Of a stretch of DNA of 64,000 nt, positions 23,269-36,820 are shown one piece after another. Made by a program: the position numbers and the translations under genes. This stretch comes from Neolentinus lepideus HHB14362 ss-1 (taxonomy: Eukaryota > Basidiomycota > Agaricomycetes > Gloeophyllales > Gloeophyllaceae). The notes below the pieces were generated by a model that was not told the origin of the DNA, ran no database searches, and saw only the letters and a list, made by a program, of their open reading frames with translations. The stretch spans positions 189,462 to 253,461 of the forward strand of contig KV425577.1 of the NCBI GenBank assembly GCA_001632425.1, read 5' to 3'. Each line of letters starts with the position of its first letter. Within the stretch, counting starts at the first letter, position 1.

Positions 23269-23963
23269 TGAAACAGAGTCAATAAAGAGTTAGTGTTTGA
23301 TTTGTGTATCCGGAAGACGTAGACGCGGTGACTGTCAAGAGACTTGGAGCCAGGGCGCTTCACAAATGAGAGGGGCTAAAAATAGACGATCCCCTTGGCT
23401 GTGATTGGATGCCACATTAATTCTCTGGGACCATGATTGCTCAGTTTGTGGCTGCATCTCCTACCAACACGATGGCCACCTTGAATACCTTCTCATGCGG
23501 AAGAAACCGCCCTTCTTCCGACGGCATGCTACTCTTCCTTCTACGAACTATCAATAACTTGCGAAGCAAAGCCAAAATATGAGTATCTGACACCTGGGGT
23601 CAGCTGAGAATGCGTGGTTACTGTGATTGCTTCTATCACAATCTGCTCTCCACGCACAGTTTATGCTCAGTTCCCAAGCATGAAATCCTGAGATACTTTT
23701 CCACGTGCATGCAGCATCCATCCTAATGGTCGAGCTATTTGTAAGCCTACACCTTGTATCCTCAGACGACGTAACCTAAGTATTGATATCGCGCTATACA
23801 TACCTCTCGTTCACCACCAGCTGCGATGTAGTGTGCGAGAGCGGCACCACGGCCGAGCCAGAATGCGAGCTCTCTTTCCCGCACCAAAGCCGTCACCGCG
23901 TACAGGTATAAGTATCAGAATGCAGGGACATCCCACACTAGCTGTGCAGTTTACTGTTTTACA
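23269..23963. other. Divergent intergenic region (TCERG1-like minus, MFS transporter plus)
   Basis: About 695 bp between the two start codons, so it must contain both promoters. No open frame of note and no strong repeat was seen. Confidence 0.5.
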
Positions 23964-26582
23964 TGGCTTCTTCTCCTGAGGTAGAACACAGTCAGACCCG
24001 CGAGGCTACTCTGACAAAGAAAGTCCTCTGGAAGTTCGACTCGCACATTCTCCCCCCTCTGGCTTTGGTATGCTATCTATAGTATGTATGTCTGTTTTAT
24101 CCACTCTTATTAATTTGTGAAACTAGGTATGGCTGGCAAACTTCTTGGACCGATCCAACGCAGGGAATGCTAGGTGATTGTCTCCGTTTGTCCCTATTTT
24201 GAGTCTCACTTAGTGACTACGGGCTACTCAGGATTGTCGGTCTGGAGTCGGACATACATTTGGTTGGAAACCAGTTCAACATTGCATTAACGGGTAAGCG
24301 AAACCACACTCTGGTAATTCCTCACGCAGCGCTGACCACACACCCTCTCAGTATTCTACGCAACGTACGTTACCGTATGCTGAACCAATTTATCTGAAAA
24401 CTACATGGCTAAATTGGATCATAAAGTTATGTCGCTGTTGAACTACGTAAGCAGAACACCCTCCAGACATTATTCCATAACCTTGATTGCTTTGACAGCT
24501 TCAAACTGGATCATCAAGAAAGTCGGCCCAACTCGCTGGCTGCCGTTCCTCGTATGCGCATTCGGTACCGTGACTACGCTCAGTGGCCTGATCCAGAACT
24601 TCGCTGGCCTCACTGCTATCCGCGTCGTACTTGGGATGTGTGAAGGCGGGCTCCTTCCTGGAATGGTCCGTGCTCTAATTCCTGTCTTCGTGTAGAGTTC
24701 ACCATACCGATGACGCACAGGTTCTTTATTTGAGTACAATTTATAGACGACATGAGTTGCAATTACGGTACGGGTTCTGTAAACCGGCTGAACGTGCCCG
24801 AAACCTTACCACAACGCACTTCAGGATCAGTGTCTTCTACGCAGCAGGTGTATATCACCGTTTTCTAGATATTTTACCTCGTGCTCACTTGCCGTCTTCA
24901 ACAGTGTCACTTTCAGGAGCCTTCGGTGGTCAGTACAAACCCACCCAAGACCCCATGCCATCACGAATAACTAACTCCCCCGAACAGGCCTCCTCGCCAC
25001 CGCCATCATCAAAATGAATGGCGTCGGCGGACTCGCAGGGTGGCGATGGATCTTTATCCTCGAAGGGCTCGGATCCGTTATTGCAGGGCTGATATGTGCT
25101 GCCGTACTTCCAGTCAATATAGAGACGGCTAGGTTTTTGACGGAAGAGGAAAGAGCTTTTGCTTGTAAGTTCCGTTTCCTTCACGGCCATATTGCCTGCT
25201 GAATCAGACTGGCGTAATAGTGAACCGCTTCTACCAGTCCAATGTCATCATGCATACCACCGAGCCCACCGACTTACCGGACATACCTGCAGACCCAGAG
25301 AAGACGGATCAAGGGGACAAGGCAGAACCGGAAAAGGTGCAAGTGACTGTGGCGTCGGCGTACCAGGCCGAAGAGCATTTCGAGTGGCGGGAAGTGGTCA
25401 GAGGTCGGAATGATTTGCGTGGAGAAATATATCCTCTGACCTGATTTTCCTAGGTTTGACGGAGATCCAAGCTTGGTTTACGGGCTTGGCCTTCTTGGGG
25501 CTGAACGTTGGCTTTTATTCGTTTTCACTGTTCCTGTGCGAGATGCTCCGCTGAGAGTTAATGGCCTTTTGCTGACGACTTGCTAGACCAACCATTGTCA
25601 CGGGGCTGGGATTTGAAGGAGCATCTGCGCAATTGCACACTGGTACGGGCTTCGCTTCATGGACATAAGCAGAAAGATTGAACTAAAATCTTATCCTGAA
25701 GTGCCGCCATACGTTCCAGCTGTCGTCCTCACGAGTACGTCGCACTGGCAGCGACATTCTACGTCAAAATTGCTGACTTCCCGGATCCAGTATTCGTCGC
25801 TTTTCTTAGCGACAAGTTAAGATGGAGAGGGCCGTTCATTCTCATCTGCCTGCCCGTGGCTATGATAGGAAAGTGTTTTCAGCTCACAGGTTGGTGGTGT
25901 ATTGACATTTTCACAGGTTACATCATCGCTATTGCTGCGAAGACGAATGAGGCGCGATACGTTGCTGTGTTCCTCATTGCCGCTGGAATGTGAGAACCCC
26001 CCCTCTGAAAAATGCTTTCCTCGATTGATTATAACCCTCTGGCTTTTCACTAGTTACCCGTCTGCACCTTGCATCCTGTCAATCCTGCCTAATAATTGTG
26101 GTGGACACTATAAGAGGGCTACAGTTACCGCCCTGCAACTAGCGATTGCAAATACTGGGTAAGTCCATGAAGCCGGCTTTAGGTATCTGTAGGCTATCTG
26201 ACTGTATGTTCTGTTCGCAGGGGGTTTATCGCAACGTTCGCTTATACTTCCGGTCAGTTCACTTCAGCTACCTGACACATTCACTGACACCAGTATGCAG
26301 ATGAAGCGCCGAAGTATATCCGTGGCCACAGTATTGCTCTCGCCTTCACCATTTTTGCTTGGCTGCTTATAGCGTTCAATATGTGAGTATTTTCCAACCA
26401 CGGCAGTCATGCACATGTTAAGCTCACCATCTCCACCAAGAACGTACTGCATTTATGAGAATCGCGCTCGGCGGCGGGGCCAAAGGGATGACAACATCAG
26501 GCAGTACCGAGAGCTGGTCCAGTCTGACAGGACGAAAGCACCCATTGGAGATAGACATCCGCATTTCTTGTTCACTCTATGA
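23964..26582 (+). CDS. MFS transporter, Dal5/allantoate permease (anion:cation symporter) family
   Basis: Plasma-membrane permeases of this family import organic anions such as allantoate, nicotinate, pantothenate or biotin precursors; the substrate cannot be read from sequence. It is split by many introns, several exons being under 60 bp. Recognisable pieces in order are KKVLWKFDSHILPPLAL, VWLANFLDRSNAGNAR (the DR..N motif after the first helix), GMCEGGLLPGMVLYLSTIYR, RRHELQLR, GGLAGWRWIFILEGLGSV, LTEEERAFA, YKRATVTALQLAIANTGGFI, and a C-terminal tail RARRRGQRDDNIRQYRELVQ. Start MASSPEVEH and the stop at 26580-26582 are firm. The frame is open through all junctions I checked, so the gene appears intact. 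Confidence 0.85.
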
Positions 26583-26859
26583 ACCAGGCCAGGCCGCTAT
26601 CGCGACTGTAATCTGTACGCTGAATCAATTGCGGATGGTGCAGAGACTAGCAAGAAAAAGCACGATACAGATGAAGGATGCTATTAGACGTACATTGCAG
26701 GAATGTTAGATAGAGCGTGCATGCAGGGAACGTATTGCGAGATAAATAACGAAGAATGATGCGCAAGAAAGTCGAGGTCAAGAAGAGCGAAGTGGTCTAT
26801 CTACACGTAGAACCTGTAAAATGTCAGTTTTGAGTCCTCGGCAAATCGTTCGAAGCTGC

Positions 26860-29800
26860 TCACTTTTTGTTTATTTGATATAATAATAGGTTAAGGTTGA
26901 CCTTCGCAAGACCATTAAACAAAGAAAGCGAAGCGCGATTCTCAAATTGAGCTTGCAGAAGATCCTCCATCTTCAGTTCCTGTGACGCCACTCGGTTGGT
27001 AATCCCCAGCGTGTTGTTATAAACTTCGATAGTAAATAGGCCAACTTCATTGGAAGATATGATGATATCCATCTTGTCAAATTGTCGAGGAGAAAACTGA
27101 TCGATGGAAAGCAAGATGCCTTTGTCGTATAGATCCTGCGCGCCGTATTTGTACGAACCAAATTGAGGAGTTTTACCAGACTTCTGCAATTCCCGTAGGT
27201 GGAAGAACTGTTTCGTGAAAGGCATAACAAAGCGCTTTTTCCTGTTGCAAAATTGAGTTGTAATATTCAACAGGCTTCAAGGAAGAACAGGAACATACCC
27301 TTTCCCACGCTGCATGGTGTTCATGGCAGCCTCCACGTACTTGTGATAGCTGTCAATTTGGTCCTCGAAATACTTCTTGCGTTCCCGAAGCTGCTTCATG
27401 GCCTCCTCCATGGTATTCATCTCTTGCTGTCGCTGGAGACGCTTTCGGTGCTTGCTACGAACGTCACCCGCAATAGCATTCAGAATGCCTTGGTATCCGT
27501 CGCTACGAGTGATTTTGCCTAGCTTTTCTAGCTCCAACAAGAAATAGATAGCGTGAGCTTTGACTTCTCGGAAAGACAGGCTAGATCTGGATGAGCCACG
27601 ATAGGCCAGACGCCATAACTGCTTTACTTACGATCGGATGTCTTCCATTCGGTATGCCGACTCGTAACCCGTGGTCGATGGCATTTGTCTCCGAGATCGA
27701 GATCGCTTGCGGTCAGCAATCTCCTCATTACGGAGTATCTCATCCCATATTTCTTCATGCTCATCGGTTACCGGCTGCATCAATGCTTCTACCAAGTCCT
27801 TCGCTGGCTGGACTCGGAGAATGGCTAAGACGCCCCTCTTAGCCTGCACCCAGAGCGCCTTCTCATCCGCTTGAGGATCTGAGCGGGGTCTTAGTGATGT
27901 CCTAGTAATAGTGGAGACAGCATACCTCGGACACGCGCAAATCGGTTCGACAGTTCTAATGTAATAGCTTGGTCACGAGCGGCTTTCAGTTCATCGCTTC
28001 CAAAGTGAGGCACACCATCCAGCTCGTGCAGGATAACACGTAAGATATCTTCGCGAGTTGGCGCCTGTACTATGTGGTCAATAACGTATCAGAACAAAGC
28101 ACGAAGAACACACAATCGACTCCGCGTGTTCCGCGAGCAAAGCATGCATGGCATACACTTCATTAGGTGATATGTAGATCGGCTTTGGCTGGACTGTTGC
28201 ATCAAGGAACTCGTGTGCGTGATACTGATTCTCAGCATCAGGTACATCGGCAACTAATTGGGGCTTCAGTGCAAAAACGTGATTTAAGTCAACAATATCC
28301 AACCTTCCAGTAGCCAGTCCGTCATCTGCTTCGCATGTGTGAGGACAAACTCATTGATTGCAAGGTAAGCAGGGCTCTCCTCTCCAAATTCGATGCCGCT
28401 GGCTATCTGTGTCAGGACCTTCGATATCTGGGCGAGATTCTTGCGAGCAGCGATGTCAACTGTACTCGCGACGATATCAAATGTTTCAGGCGTACTAGAC
28501 CGTCAGTGAGCTTAAATAGAATGATGACTTTGCTTCAAGAACGCACATGACGGCGGGATTGATGAATCGATAATACACCAGTCGACCCACGCAGGCTGCA
28601 TACACTTCGTCGGGTTCGTCCGGATACTTCTCCTGTGATGTCGGGTGAGTACTTGAGAAGGCCGACTAATGAAAGCGGCCACCTTCAACGCGGCTAAGGT
28701 TTCCCGGGCTAGGTACCGAATAGCATAGGGTATCTTCTTGGTAGACTGGACGATAGCCATCACGAACTTCTCTACCCACCATTGCAAAACCTGGAGATCT
28801 GCAAATCGCAGTCAAGACGGTTCTGTAAAAGAACAAGTCTTCCTGTACTTACGCCGGATGTACTCAGCACGAGTGGGAGGATCGTGGATAGCCTGATGGA
28901 AAGGCATATCCTTGGGTTTACTACTGTTTACGCCAGATCTCATTTCCTCTATATCCATCCTCGATCGATAGATCTGTGTACCGAGTGAATATTTCATAAT
29001 CAGGGCAGCGAAAGTAGCCTACGACACAGGGATCAGCTTCCAGGTTGAGGTCATCGGCATTGATAACGTCGCGGATGAGGGATTGAAGCGTCTCTCGAAC
29101 ATAGACGATCTGCTTCGAGCGTGCATAGTGGACGGCAATATTGATATACATGGGGTGGCCTTGCATTATTTCGTTAATCGTGGCGGTCGCAGAAATTTCT
29201 TGTTGTATCGACAGCTGAATCAAGCGCATTAAGTCAACGCCGAAATCCCAGATACAAACATACCTGAAAGAGCTTCAAGAAAAGGTAATCTTCTCTTCTG
29301 TCTTGACCGTAGCCAAACAGGGTCAGAACAATCCGTTCAATAAGGCGCCTCTTCTTTTCAGCTTCAGGGTCTGCTGCGATCTCAAGGAATAATTTACTGA
29401 GATACTCTCCCCGAGTCTGCAGGAGATAAAATAGTTGCTGGTACAGCTCCAGCTTGCGGCGGGCAGCGTGATCCAAGGTATTCGGCCCCGCGAATGGATC
29501 ACCGTGCGCAGCTAGAACTGACGCTCTTGTGGCATGGGCCGCGGCACTGTCCGCTCGGTGTCGTCTGCGTGCCTTGATAAGCTCTTCGAAGCTTTTCACG
29601 TTCTGCACTACAAGAGCGATCTTGACATCAAGATCGTTCACGTCGTTCTCCAGGGCCTGGTTCTCGCGGATGCTCTCTACCACCTTCTTCCGCAACTGCT
29701 CCACCTTGATCTCTTCTTGGAAGTCAGCCTCAGAGTCATCCAGCAGATGCACGAAGTTCTTGATCGTGCTGACATTGACGTTCTTCCCTAACGTCAGCTG

Positions 29801-32800
29801 ACGATACTGCTCTCTGGTTTCCTTCCCTCGGAACAGAGATTGTATCTTGACAACCTTCGCCAGGTTCGTGCGATAGTACTTCATCTTTGCATGGAACTTC
29901 CGTCTCTGTAAAATACCGCGTAACATAGCCTGTAGAATTGTTGCAATTGGAGCATTTCTGTGAAGGTGATCGCGCCAAGCCCAGTATTCACCGCGAACGA
30001 GGGCACCTCGAGCAGCAGCCTGGAAGCCGGTAACGTCAGGTGCTACAAATTCCAACTGCTTCTTCTGCTGCTGGCGTCTTTGTCGAGTGAGAGCAGCGCG
30101 GGCGAAGGCTTGGAGACCACCGATCATAGTGAGGGTGTGGACCTCTGAGAGCATTTTCGTGACCTCGGTTCGCTCCTGCCTAGCAAGTTTTCCACGGGCA
30201 AGAGCTTGGATACCAATTAGCACGGGGGTGGCTCGACGGAGACCTCGGATGAGGGCTAATAAGCGCTTTCTCGCAAGGTATGTTCGGACAGCAGCCTGGA
30301 TCTGGATGACAACATGTTCTACATCTTGTAGCTTGGTCAACTGCACCCGCATCCGTCGACGCATGATGACTCCTCGGGCATGAGCCTGCAGGCCAACAAC
30401 ATTCGGTGAGACCCTGATCAGCACCTTGGCCCGTCGATGTGCATTCCTACGTTCAAGAACTCCCCGGGAATGTGCCTGCAATGCAATGATGGATATCATG
30501 GCCTCAGTATGGCTGAAACTCTTTTGGATCTCCGCATGCTGTTGCTGTATCAAGCGAGTACGAGCAAGAGATTGCAGTTTCACGACAGATTTGGTGCTCC
30601 TCCGAAGCGCAAGCTTCAGCTGTGCAAATTTGCGGCGCTGGAGTACTCCGCGACACTGAGCCTGCACTTTAACAACGTCCACCGAGATGGATTTGATTCG
30701 TGCGAGCTTCGCCTTCCAATTCTTGCGGGCAATGAGGCGCCGGGCGGCTGCCTGCAGTGCAATAGCCCATGGGGTAATATCAGCTTGCTCTTCACGCTTC
30801 TCACGCAATTGCCTTCTAGCAAGGACACCTCGGCATTGTGCTTGGAGCTTCAGCACATAGCGTTCAGCCAGACGTAACCGGACACGCTGTGTGGCCACAG
30901 CTTTGCGGACAAGGAAAGCCCTGGCCAAAGATTGCGTTTCGATGATGGTCGCTTCATTCTCGAGTAGTAACCGGTCACGACCTGGGAGAGATGATTTAGC
31001 CTATGTTTATGGCCTATTCATCCTACTTACGTTCGTCCTCGGTCTCGATCTCCACTTCAGGATCTTCATTGATCTCCTTGGCTAATTCTCGGCCGACACT
31101 GCCGAAGTTTGGCATTGCAACGCCTGTGAGACCCTTCTGCGTCGCCTGCAGCTGATCATCAGAGAATTGAAGGTGTCCCAATAGGTTCCCTATCCGCTCG
31201 GCCATTCCACGACGTGCAAGTAAATGACTGCCGAACATCAACTTAACCAAGGCTAGAGTGCAACGCAGGGAAATGTACCTAAGTGCATGTATGCAATAAA
31301 TGACCTTGGGAAGATTCTTCTTCTCGTATAGATCGGTCAACTCAAATACGAATGTCTGGGGAAAATATGAATCAGACAACGAAATTCGGAATAAACGTGT
31401 CAACAATCACCTCGGGTAGACCGACTTCTCGGACAAAGTTGAAGAAGTAGTTGATGTTATCGGAATGTCGAAAATCCAGTTTCGGTGCCTATTGAGAAAA
31501 GGAGTGAGATGACAAATCTGGGGGACTATGCTGTGCAACCGACATCGTAGATACGCCTCACAACCGCTTCGCCCTGGAAAACTCGTGCAAGTCGAGCCAA
31601 GACAACGCCATTCCGAAGACCTTCCTCCATCTCAACAACACCAAACTCAAGCTCCTCACCCAAGCATCCCTCAATCCACTGCTGCGCCTCACCGACGTGA
31701 CACAGGTACTCGTACGCTTGGAGCAGATGCCTCTGTACATCCGCCCACAACCCTCTTGACAACCTCGAGGAAGGCAAGGGCGCCTTTGACGCGTCCAACC
31801 GTCTATCTCTCGACAGCCGAAGTCGCCCGTGAATGCCCGCGACTTCGTCCGCGTCGCTCACACCAGAGACGACCGTCTCAAACTTGGGGCGGCGGTGGTC
31901 TCCTGCACGCAGGGTTCTCGGCTCCGGGTCAGCAGGCTTATCTTCCGGCCTTTGTTCCTCCCAGTCGTCGTCGGCGTCACCACTCGCAATTCGTGGAAGA
32001 TGGCGGCCAAGTCTGCGTCCTGCAGTGAGACCAGAGCCATACTTCTTGTTCATGTGAGGGCTGCGATAAGTGGGCGGGTTCATAATAGACGACGTGGATG
32101 ACGATGTGGGTGCAGGAGATGGCGGCGTTTGCACAGTACTCTTAGACTTGAATGGCAACGGAGAGACACTGCCCGTTGGCTTGACAGGTGACGGCGGTAC
32201 AGAGCTCGTGAGCTTGATAGGTGACGGAGGCACACTGGGCACAGTGTATGGAAGCTTACTGGGCGTCGGCGGCACACTCACATCGACGGAAGATCGTTTA
32301 TTGAACTTTTCGATTAAAGAAGACGTAGATGGCAGCGAATTGTATAAGGAGGTAGGACGTCGACGAACTGGCGCCGAGGTTGGTGAAGGAGGGTACTCGG
32401 ACCGAGATAAAGTGCCAGAGGATAGGGTAGAGACATCGGAATTAGTTGTAGAGGATCCGGTTGTTTCAGGAATAACACTTTCAAGAGTATTCGAGCGACG
32501 GTACCGGTAAACAGAGGTGGAGGAAGAAGAATCCTGCGACGGAGCTTCAGAATTGGAGCGCTTCACGCTAGGAAACGGTGTGTGCAAAGGAGTAGGACTC
32601 GGCACATGAATACGTTGAGCACTTGGTTTAGGGAAAGAAAATGAACTCGGAGAATCAAAACTCTCGACTGTGACACCAGTGGAATTGGGGGAAAGCGGGG
32701 ACGCGATGATGGGCGCTGGGATCGTATGTCGTTTCGGGAACGGTGGTGTCGTGGCATGGTCCTCGTCCTCAATTTTTGGAGGGGGGATGGGTGCGACATC

Positions 32801-33187
32801 GGTGCTAGACCGGGGGAGAGATGGGAGCTCCCTAGACCTCGTACTGTGGGGCGTATTAGCATTAACCGACGCACCAGGGCGAGACTCTGCAGCATTCTCC
32901 GGCTTTGCGCGCTCCTCCCATCTGTTACGAACTGCATCCAAGCTGTTACTGACGCGATGAGATGGAGTCCATCTCCTTGTGCTGCTCGGGGTGGTAGACC
33001 CCCCTGTCGGATTGCCCAGAACACCCAAATTTGAAATGGATCCAGAGCGAGCAAGAGAGCCATTGCTTCCTCTCGACGAAGTCCTCTCTAAGAGTCGTTG
33101 CTGGTAGGCAAATGGACCAGGAGTAGAGCCGTTCTTGGGACCATTGGGAAAGGGGGAAGAGGCGGAATCAGAATTTGAACGGTCCAT
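26860..33187 (-). CDS. IQGAP (Rng2/Iqg1-type) contractile-ring scaffold
   Basis: IQGAPs bind actin, calmodulin/myosin light chains and Rho-type GTPases and build the cytokinetic ring. The order is a Ser/Pro-rich N-terminal extension of about 450 residues; a calponin-homology domain (from about residue 480, QQWIEGCLGEELEFGVVEME, continuing into LDFRHSDNINYFFNFVREVG); then about 13 IQ-like repeats (LQAQCRGVLARRQL, IQAAVRTYLARKRL and similar, 30928-29750). Next is a coiled coil, then a RasGAP-related domain (LYQQLFYLLQTRGEYLSKLF, TLFGYGQDRREDYLFLKLFQ) and the RasGAP C-terminal domain ending AKVNLNLLLYQINKK. Several introns split the 3' half. It shares a short divergent promoter with a gamma-tubulin complex gene. 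Confidence 0.93.
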
Positions 33188-33393
33188 GTCATGAAAGTCG
33201 TGTACGTGTCGTTAGAGATGATTGCGGCGGTATAGACCGCCTTCGAGGCTTAAAAGACCCTCGAGAAATGGGCGAGCGATATAACGCAGATTCAAGGATC
33301 GTTGCCGTGCAGGACCTCCGTGAGCTTGGTTAAGCTTAGTTACCTTTTTCGGACTTGTCAGAGTACGCGACGCGACGCGGGTCGGTCTACGCG
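33188..33393. promoter_or_regulatory. Short bidirectional promoter between IQGAP and GCP3 genes
   Basis: Only 206 bp separate the two ATGs (33187 minus, 33394 plus), so both core promoters and both 5' UTRs fit in this stretch. No TATA box is evident. The pairing of two cytoskeletal/division genes suggests coordinated expression, which is inference. Confidence 0.55.
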
Positions 33394-36300
33394 ATGCCTT
33401 CCTCCAATACTCAACTCGAAACAATCATTGACTTGCTAGTTCCTCAAGCAAGGTCGAACATTAATTTGCGAAGTGAACTCTTGGTCCATTGCACCGATAT
33501 TCTGAATAGGTACTTCGAGGTAGATTCCGGAGGTTGAAGGCGTTAACAGAGTCCTATCTTCAGCCACATCGGTCTGAATCGCGAAAATGACATTGGACAT
33601 CTTGCTGATTTAGTGAAACGATATCGTCAGTTAAGCTGTGTATTTTATCCGTAACTTATCTTACTGTCTTTCAGTCTTACAATCATCGCCCAACGGTGCT
33701 GCATCACTCCGCTTCACGAACCTGCTTTCGCGTCTTCTTGACCAGGTAGATAATGTTCTATTTTCTAGCCAGTGTATCCCTGTAATACGCCAGCCAGCCT
33801 ATATTATCAAGGAAATATGCCTCCCTCTTGTTCCTGTATACCCTTGCATCTTCGTCTCGGCCATCAAGTTCGAGAGCCTTCCTTCCAGCACTCGTTCCAC
33901 CTCCTCCAACACGTCCCAGAACTACGACGCCCACACCCGTAACACCATCTTCTGTTAAGTCATGTGGAGGGAAGTCGAAAGCAGAGCTACTGCGGCAATA
34001 CCGAGCGAAGAGCGGTAAGTACTGATATTCGCATGTCGAAAAGTCTAATCATCTTAAAAGGCTATTCTACGCTTCCCGAGCATCTACTGTTACGAGATAC
34101 GCTCTACCTTCTACAAGGCATCTCCGGAAAGTATGTACAGTTCGCAAGCGACCCAGACAAGGGGAAGCGAGTCGTATTCAATGAAGATCCGGTGAGCTCA
34201 CTCCCGCCATCCGTCTGCCCGATGTTGAAACTCACGCGAGTCAAAGAGACATATAATTCCTGCACCAACCAAACAGCTCATACACCGACTGTCCGAAGTT
34301 GGTCATCTATATACCTGCGTGGACGCCTTAGTGAAGGACCGCGAGGAGAAGCGAGGCGTTGGGATGATCGAACAGAGCCTGTGTCACTATTTGCAGACAC
34401 AGCTAACAGAGTACTATCGATTAATCGCTGTCCTGGAGACGCAGATGGTACCAGCGGCGACAGCCGAGGATGATCGGACAGAAGGCAGCGGCAGAGCTGA
34501 AGAAACCGGTCTGACCTTAAAAAGGTTGGACGTATGGATCAGCGATTGGAGGTTGAGAATGAGGATGATGAGTGCTTGTGTAGAGGGAGCTCGAGGTATG
34601 ACGGATCTTGATGTGAAGGGGCTCACTCAAACTCATGATACAACAGACGCCCATGGTGGCGCATTGGTGAACCTGATACATAGCTACACGGACAACGGAG
34701 ATCCTTTCGTTCGCCGTTTCACAGATGAGTTGCTGGAGGAGGTAAGAACCATTCCCACAGATGACGCTGTCTAACGTATCACCAGGTTTCAAAACCGTTC
34801 TTCGCAACGTTACACAAATGGATTTTCTCGGGAGAACTTTATGATCCTTACTCAGAGTTCTTCGTGGCAGTAGATCCTGAACTCGCGCATCTACAATACG
34901 TCCATCCGTCGTCTTTGGAGGGTGCCATCGGGCAACTGTCAGGGGACGAAGGCTTCGGGACTGGTGACACGGACGACATGGCCGCAGGTCGAGAGTCGGG
35001 ATTGAGATTGTGGGAAGGCAAATACCAGTTTCAACAGGAGATGTTGCCTGCGTTCGTTGGAGAAGCTTTCGGCCGGAAGGTGAATAATATTGTTTTGATG
35101 GTTTTCAGCCCGACAATCGTTTCCAGATATTCTCCACGGGGAAGAGTTTGAACTTCATCCGTTACAGCTGCCATGATAGCGATTGGGTAGCTACGCGGGA
35201 GAAACTCAGTAACACGGGCGGAAGTAAGTAAAAATCACTGGGCATTACTACAGATCATTCATCCACAAAAAAGCTTTGAAATACAGTGACATCGCAGGCT
35301 TGGAACGTTCCATTGATACAGCATATCAAATTGCCAGCCGGAGGCTGTTCGATGTTTTCTTGGAGAAGTTCAGGTTGCTCGACCATCTGCGGGCTCTCAA
35401 GAACTACATGATGCTCGGTCACGGAGACTTCGCTGATCAGCTCATGGATGCGTTAGAGTAGGTTACCACTTACTTCACATGTCAAGCGTAGACTCATCCT
35501 TGAGGTAGACCGAGCTTAGCGAAGCCCGCCAATACCTTGTTCCGTCATAACCTGACTGCAACTCTTGAGTCCGCGCTGCGCTTCAGTACCGCTCAGAATG
35601 ATCCACCAGATGTTATACGGAGACTGGACGCGCGTGTTCTTGAGTACTCGCACGGCGAGATCGGTTGGGATGTATTCACTTTGGAGTACAAAGTGGACGC
35701 ACCGATTGATACGATTATCGACCCGGAGTCCATCATCAAATATCTGAAGCTGTTCAACCACTTGTGGAGAATCAGACGTGTTGAGAAAGCTCTGACAAGA
35801 GGCTGGCTACGGGTCACGAGTGGTTCGAGAAGCTTCTTGCGAATGACAGGTACGTTAACATGTTATAGCTAGATAATGCGACCTGATTTTAGCTTTGCAG
35901 AGCTGGAACCAGAATGGCATCAGATCCGTTTGCACCAAGCGGAGATGATCCACTTCGTTCGACAGATGCAAGCATACTGCCAGCTGGAGGTAATTGAATG
36001 CTCATGGCAAGAGCTGCTCGACTTCGTGGAAAAGAAGGAGGGCGATCTCGATGCACTAATCGAGGCACACCGATCCTATCTTGATCGAATGGTCAACAAA
36101 ATATTACTACTGACTACTAAGGCTGGGAGACAGGTAGGAGTCCGCAGTATTTGTCTGAGCACAGGTACCTAATGCCGTTGGCAGGAGACTTTCTTGAATC
36201 AGGCATTAGACGCGTTAACACTAATATTGCAATTCCGCGAAGCCGTTGTGAGTTGTTTCTAATTTCCCGAATTTCTTTTTCTTACTCCACCAGGACAATT

Positions 36301-36625
36301 TCTACAACTATTGTCTATCGGAGGCTGCACGTAGAGACACCCAGCTGGACCAACAACGGGTATGTTGCATTGTCTAATGCATAGTAACGGTACTGATGTC
36401 GGCCAGGGTGTTTACACGGGATATGAGCTGAAGGAACATAGTGATCCGCAAGCTTTGGAACGGATTCTGAATCTTGTCAGAGAGTATGGGTCATCATTTT
36501 CCGAGAAGGCTCAGGCGTTGATTCGACATCTTGGTAACCATCCTGACCTCGATTGCCGGTCCTTGGGCGTCCGCTTATCCTTCTCCGACTTCTACTTGAC
36601 AAAGAAAGAGTCCCATCAGAAGTAG
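33394..36625 (+). CDS. Gamma-tubulin complex component 3 (GCP3/Spc98/Alp6)
   Basis: A core subunit of the gamma-tubulin complex that nucleates microtubules at spindle pole bodies. Start MPSSNTQLETIIDLLVPQ. The GCP hallmark appears as LLLRDTLYLLQGISGKYVQF, close to human GCP3's LLRDILYVFQGIDG. Further conserved blocks are the Grip1 region (FTDELLEE, KPFFATLHKWIFSGELYDPY, SEFFVAVDPELA), a middle part (EKFRLLDHLRALKNYMMLGH, GDFADQLMDALE) and the Grip2 region (GWDVFTLEYKVDAPIDTII, YLKLFNHLWRIRRVEKAL). The end carries LTTKAGRQ and a short tail to the stop at 36623-36625. About ten introns; terminal and first junctions were checked in frame. The 5' neighbour is IQGAP, divergent. Confidence 0.92.
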
Positions 36626-36820
36626 CCTTGTCCAGTCCATTGCGCTTGTTTATGTTTTACTTGTCTCCCCTTCGGTATGTCAGGTGTCATCTAGCTACGT
36701 ATCCTTCTATTCCGATGCAAGATGCTCTATGGATACATCGTGTGAACAGATATTACAGAAATAAGTTTACAGACGCTATCTAAACATTATCGTTAGGTCG
36801 TGAGTTACATTCTTGCATCA

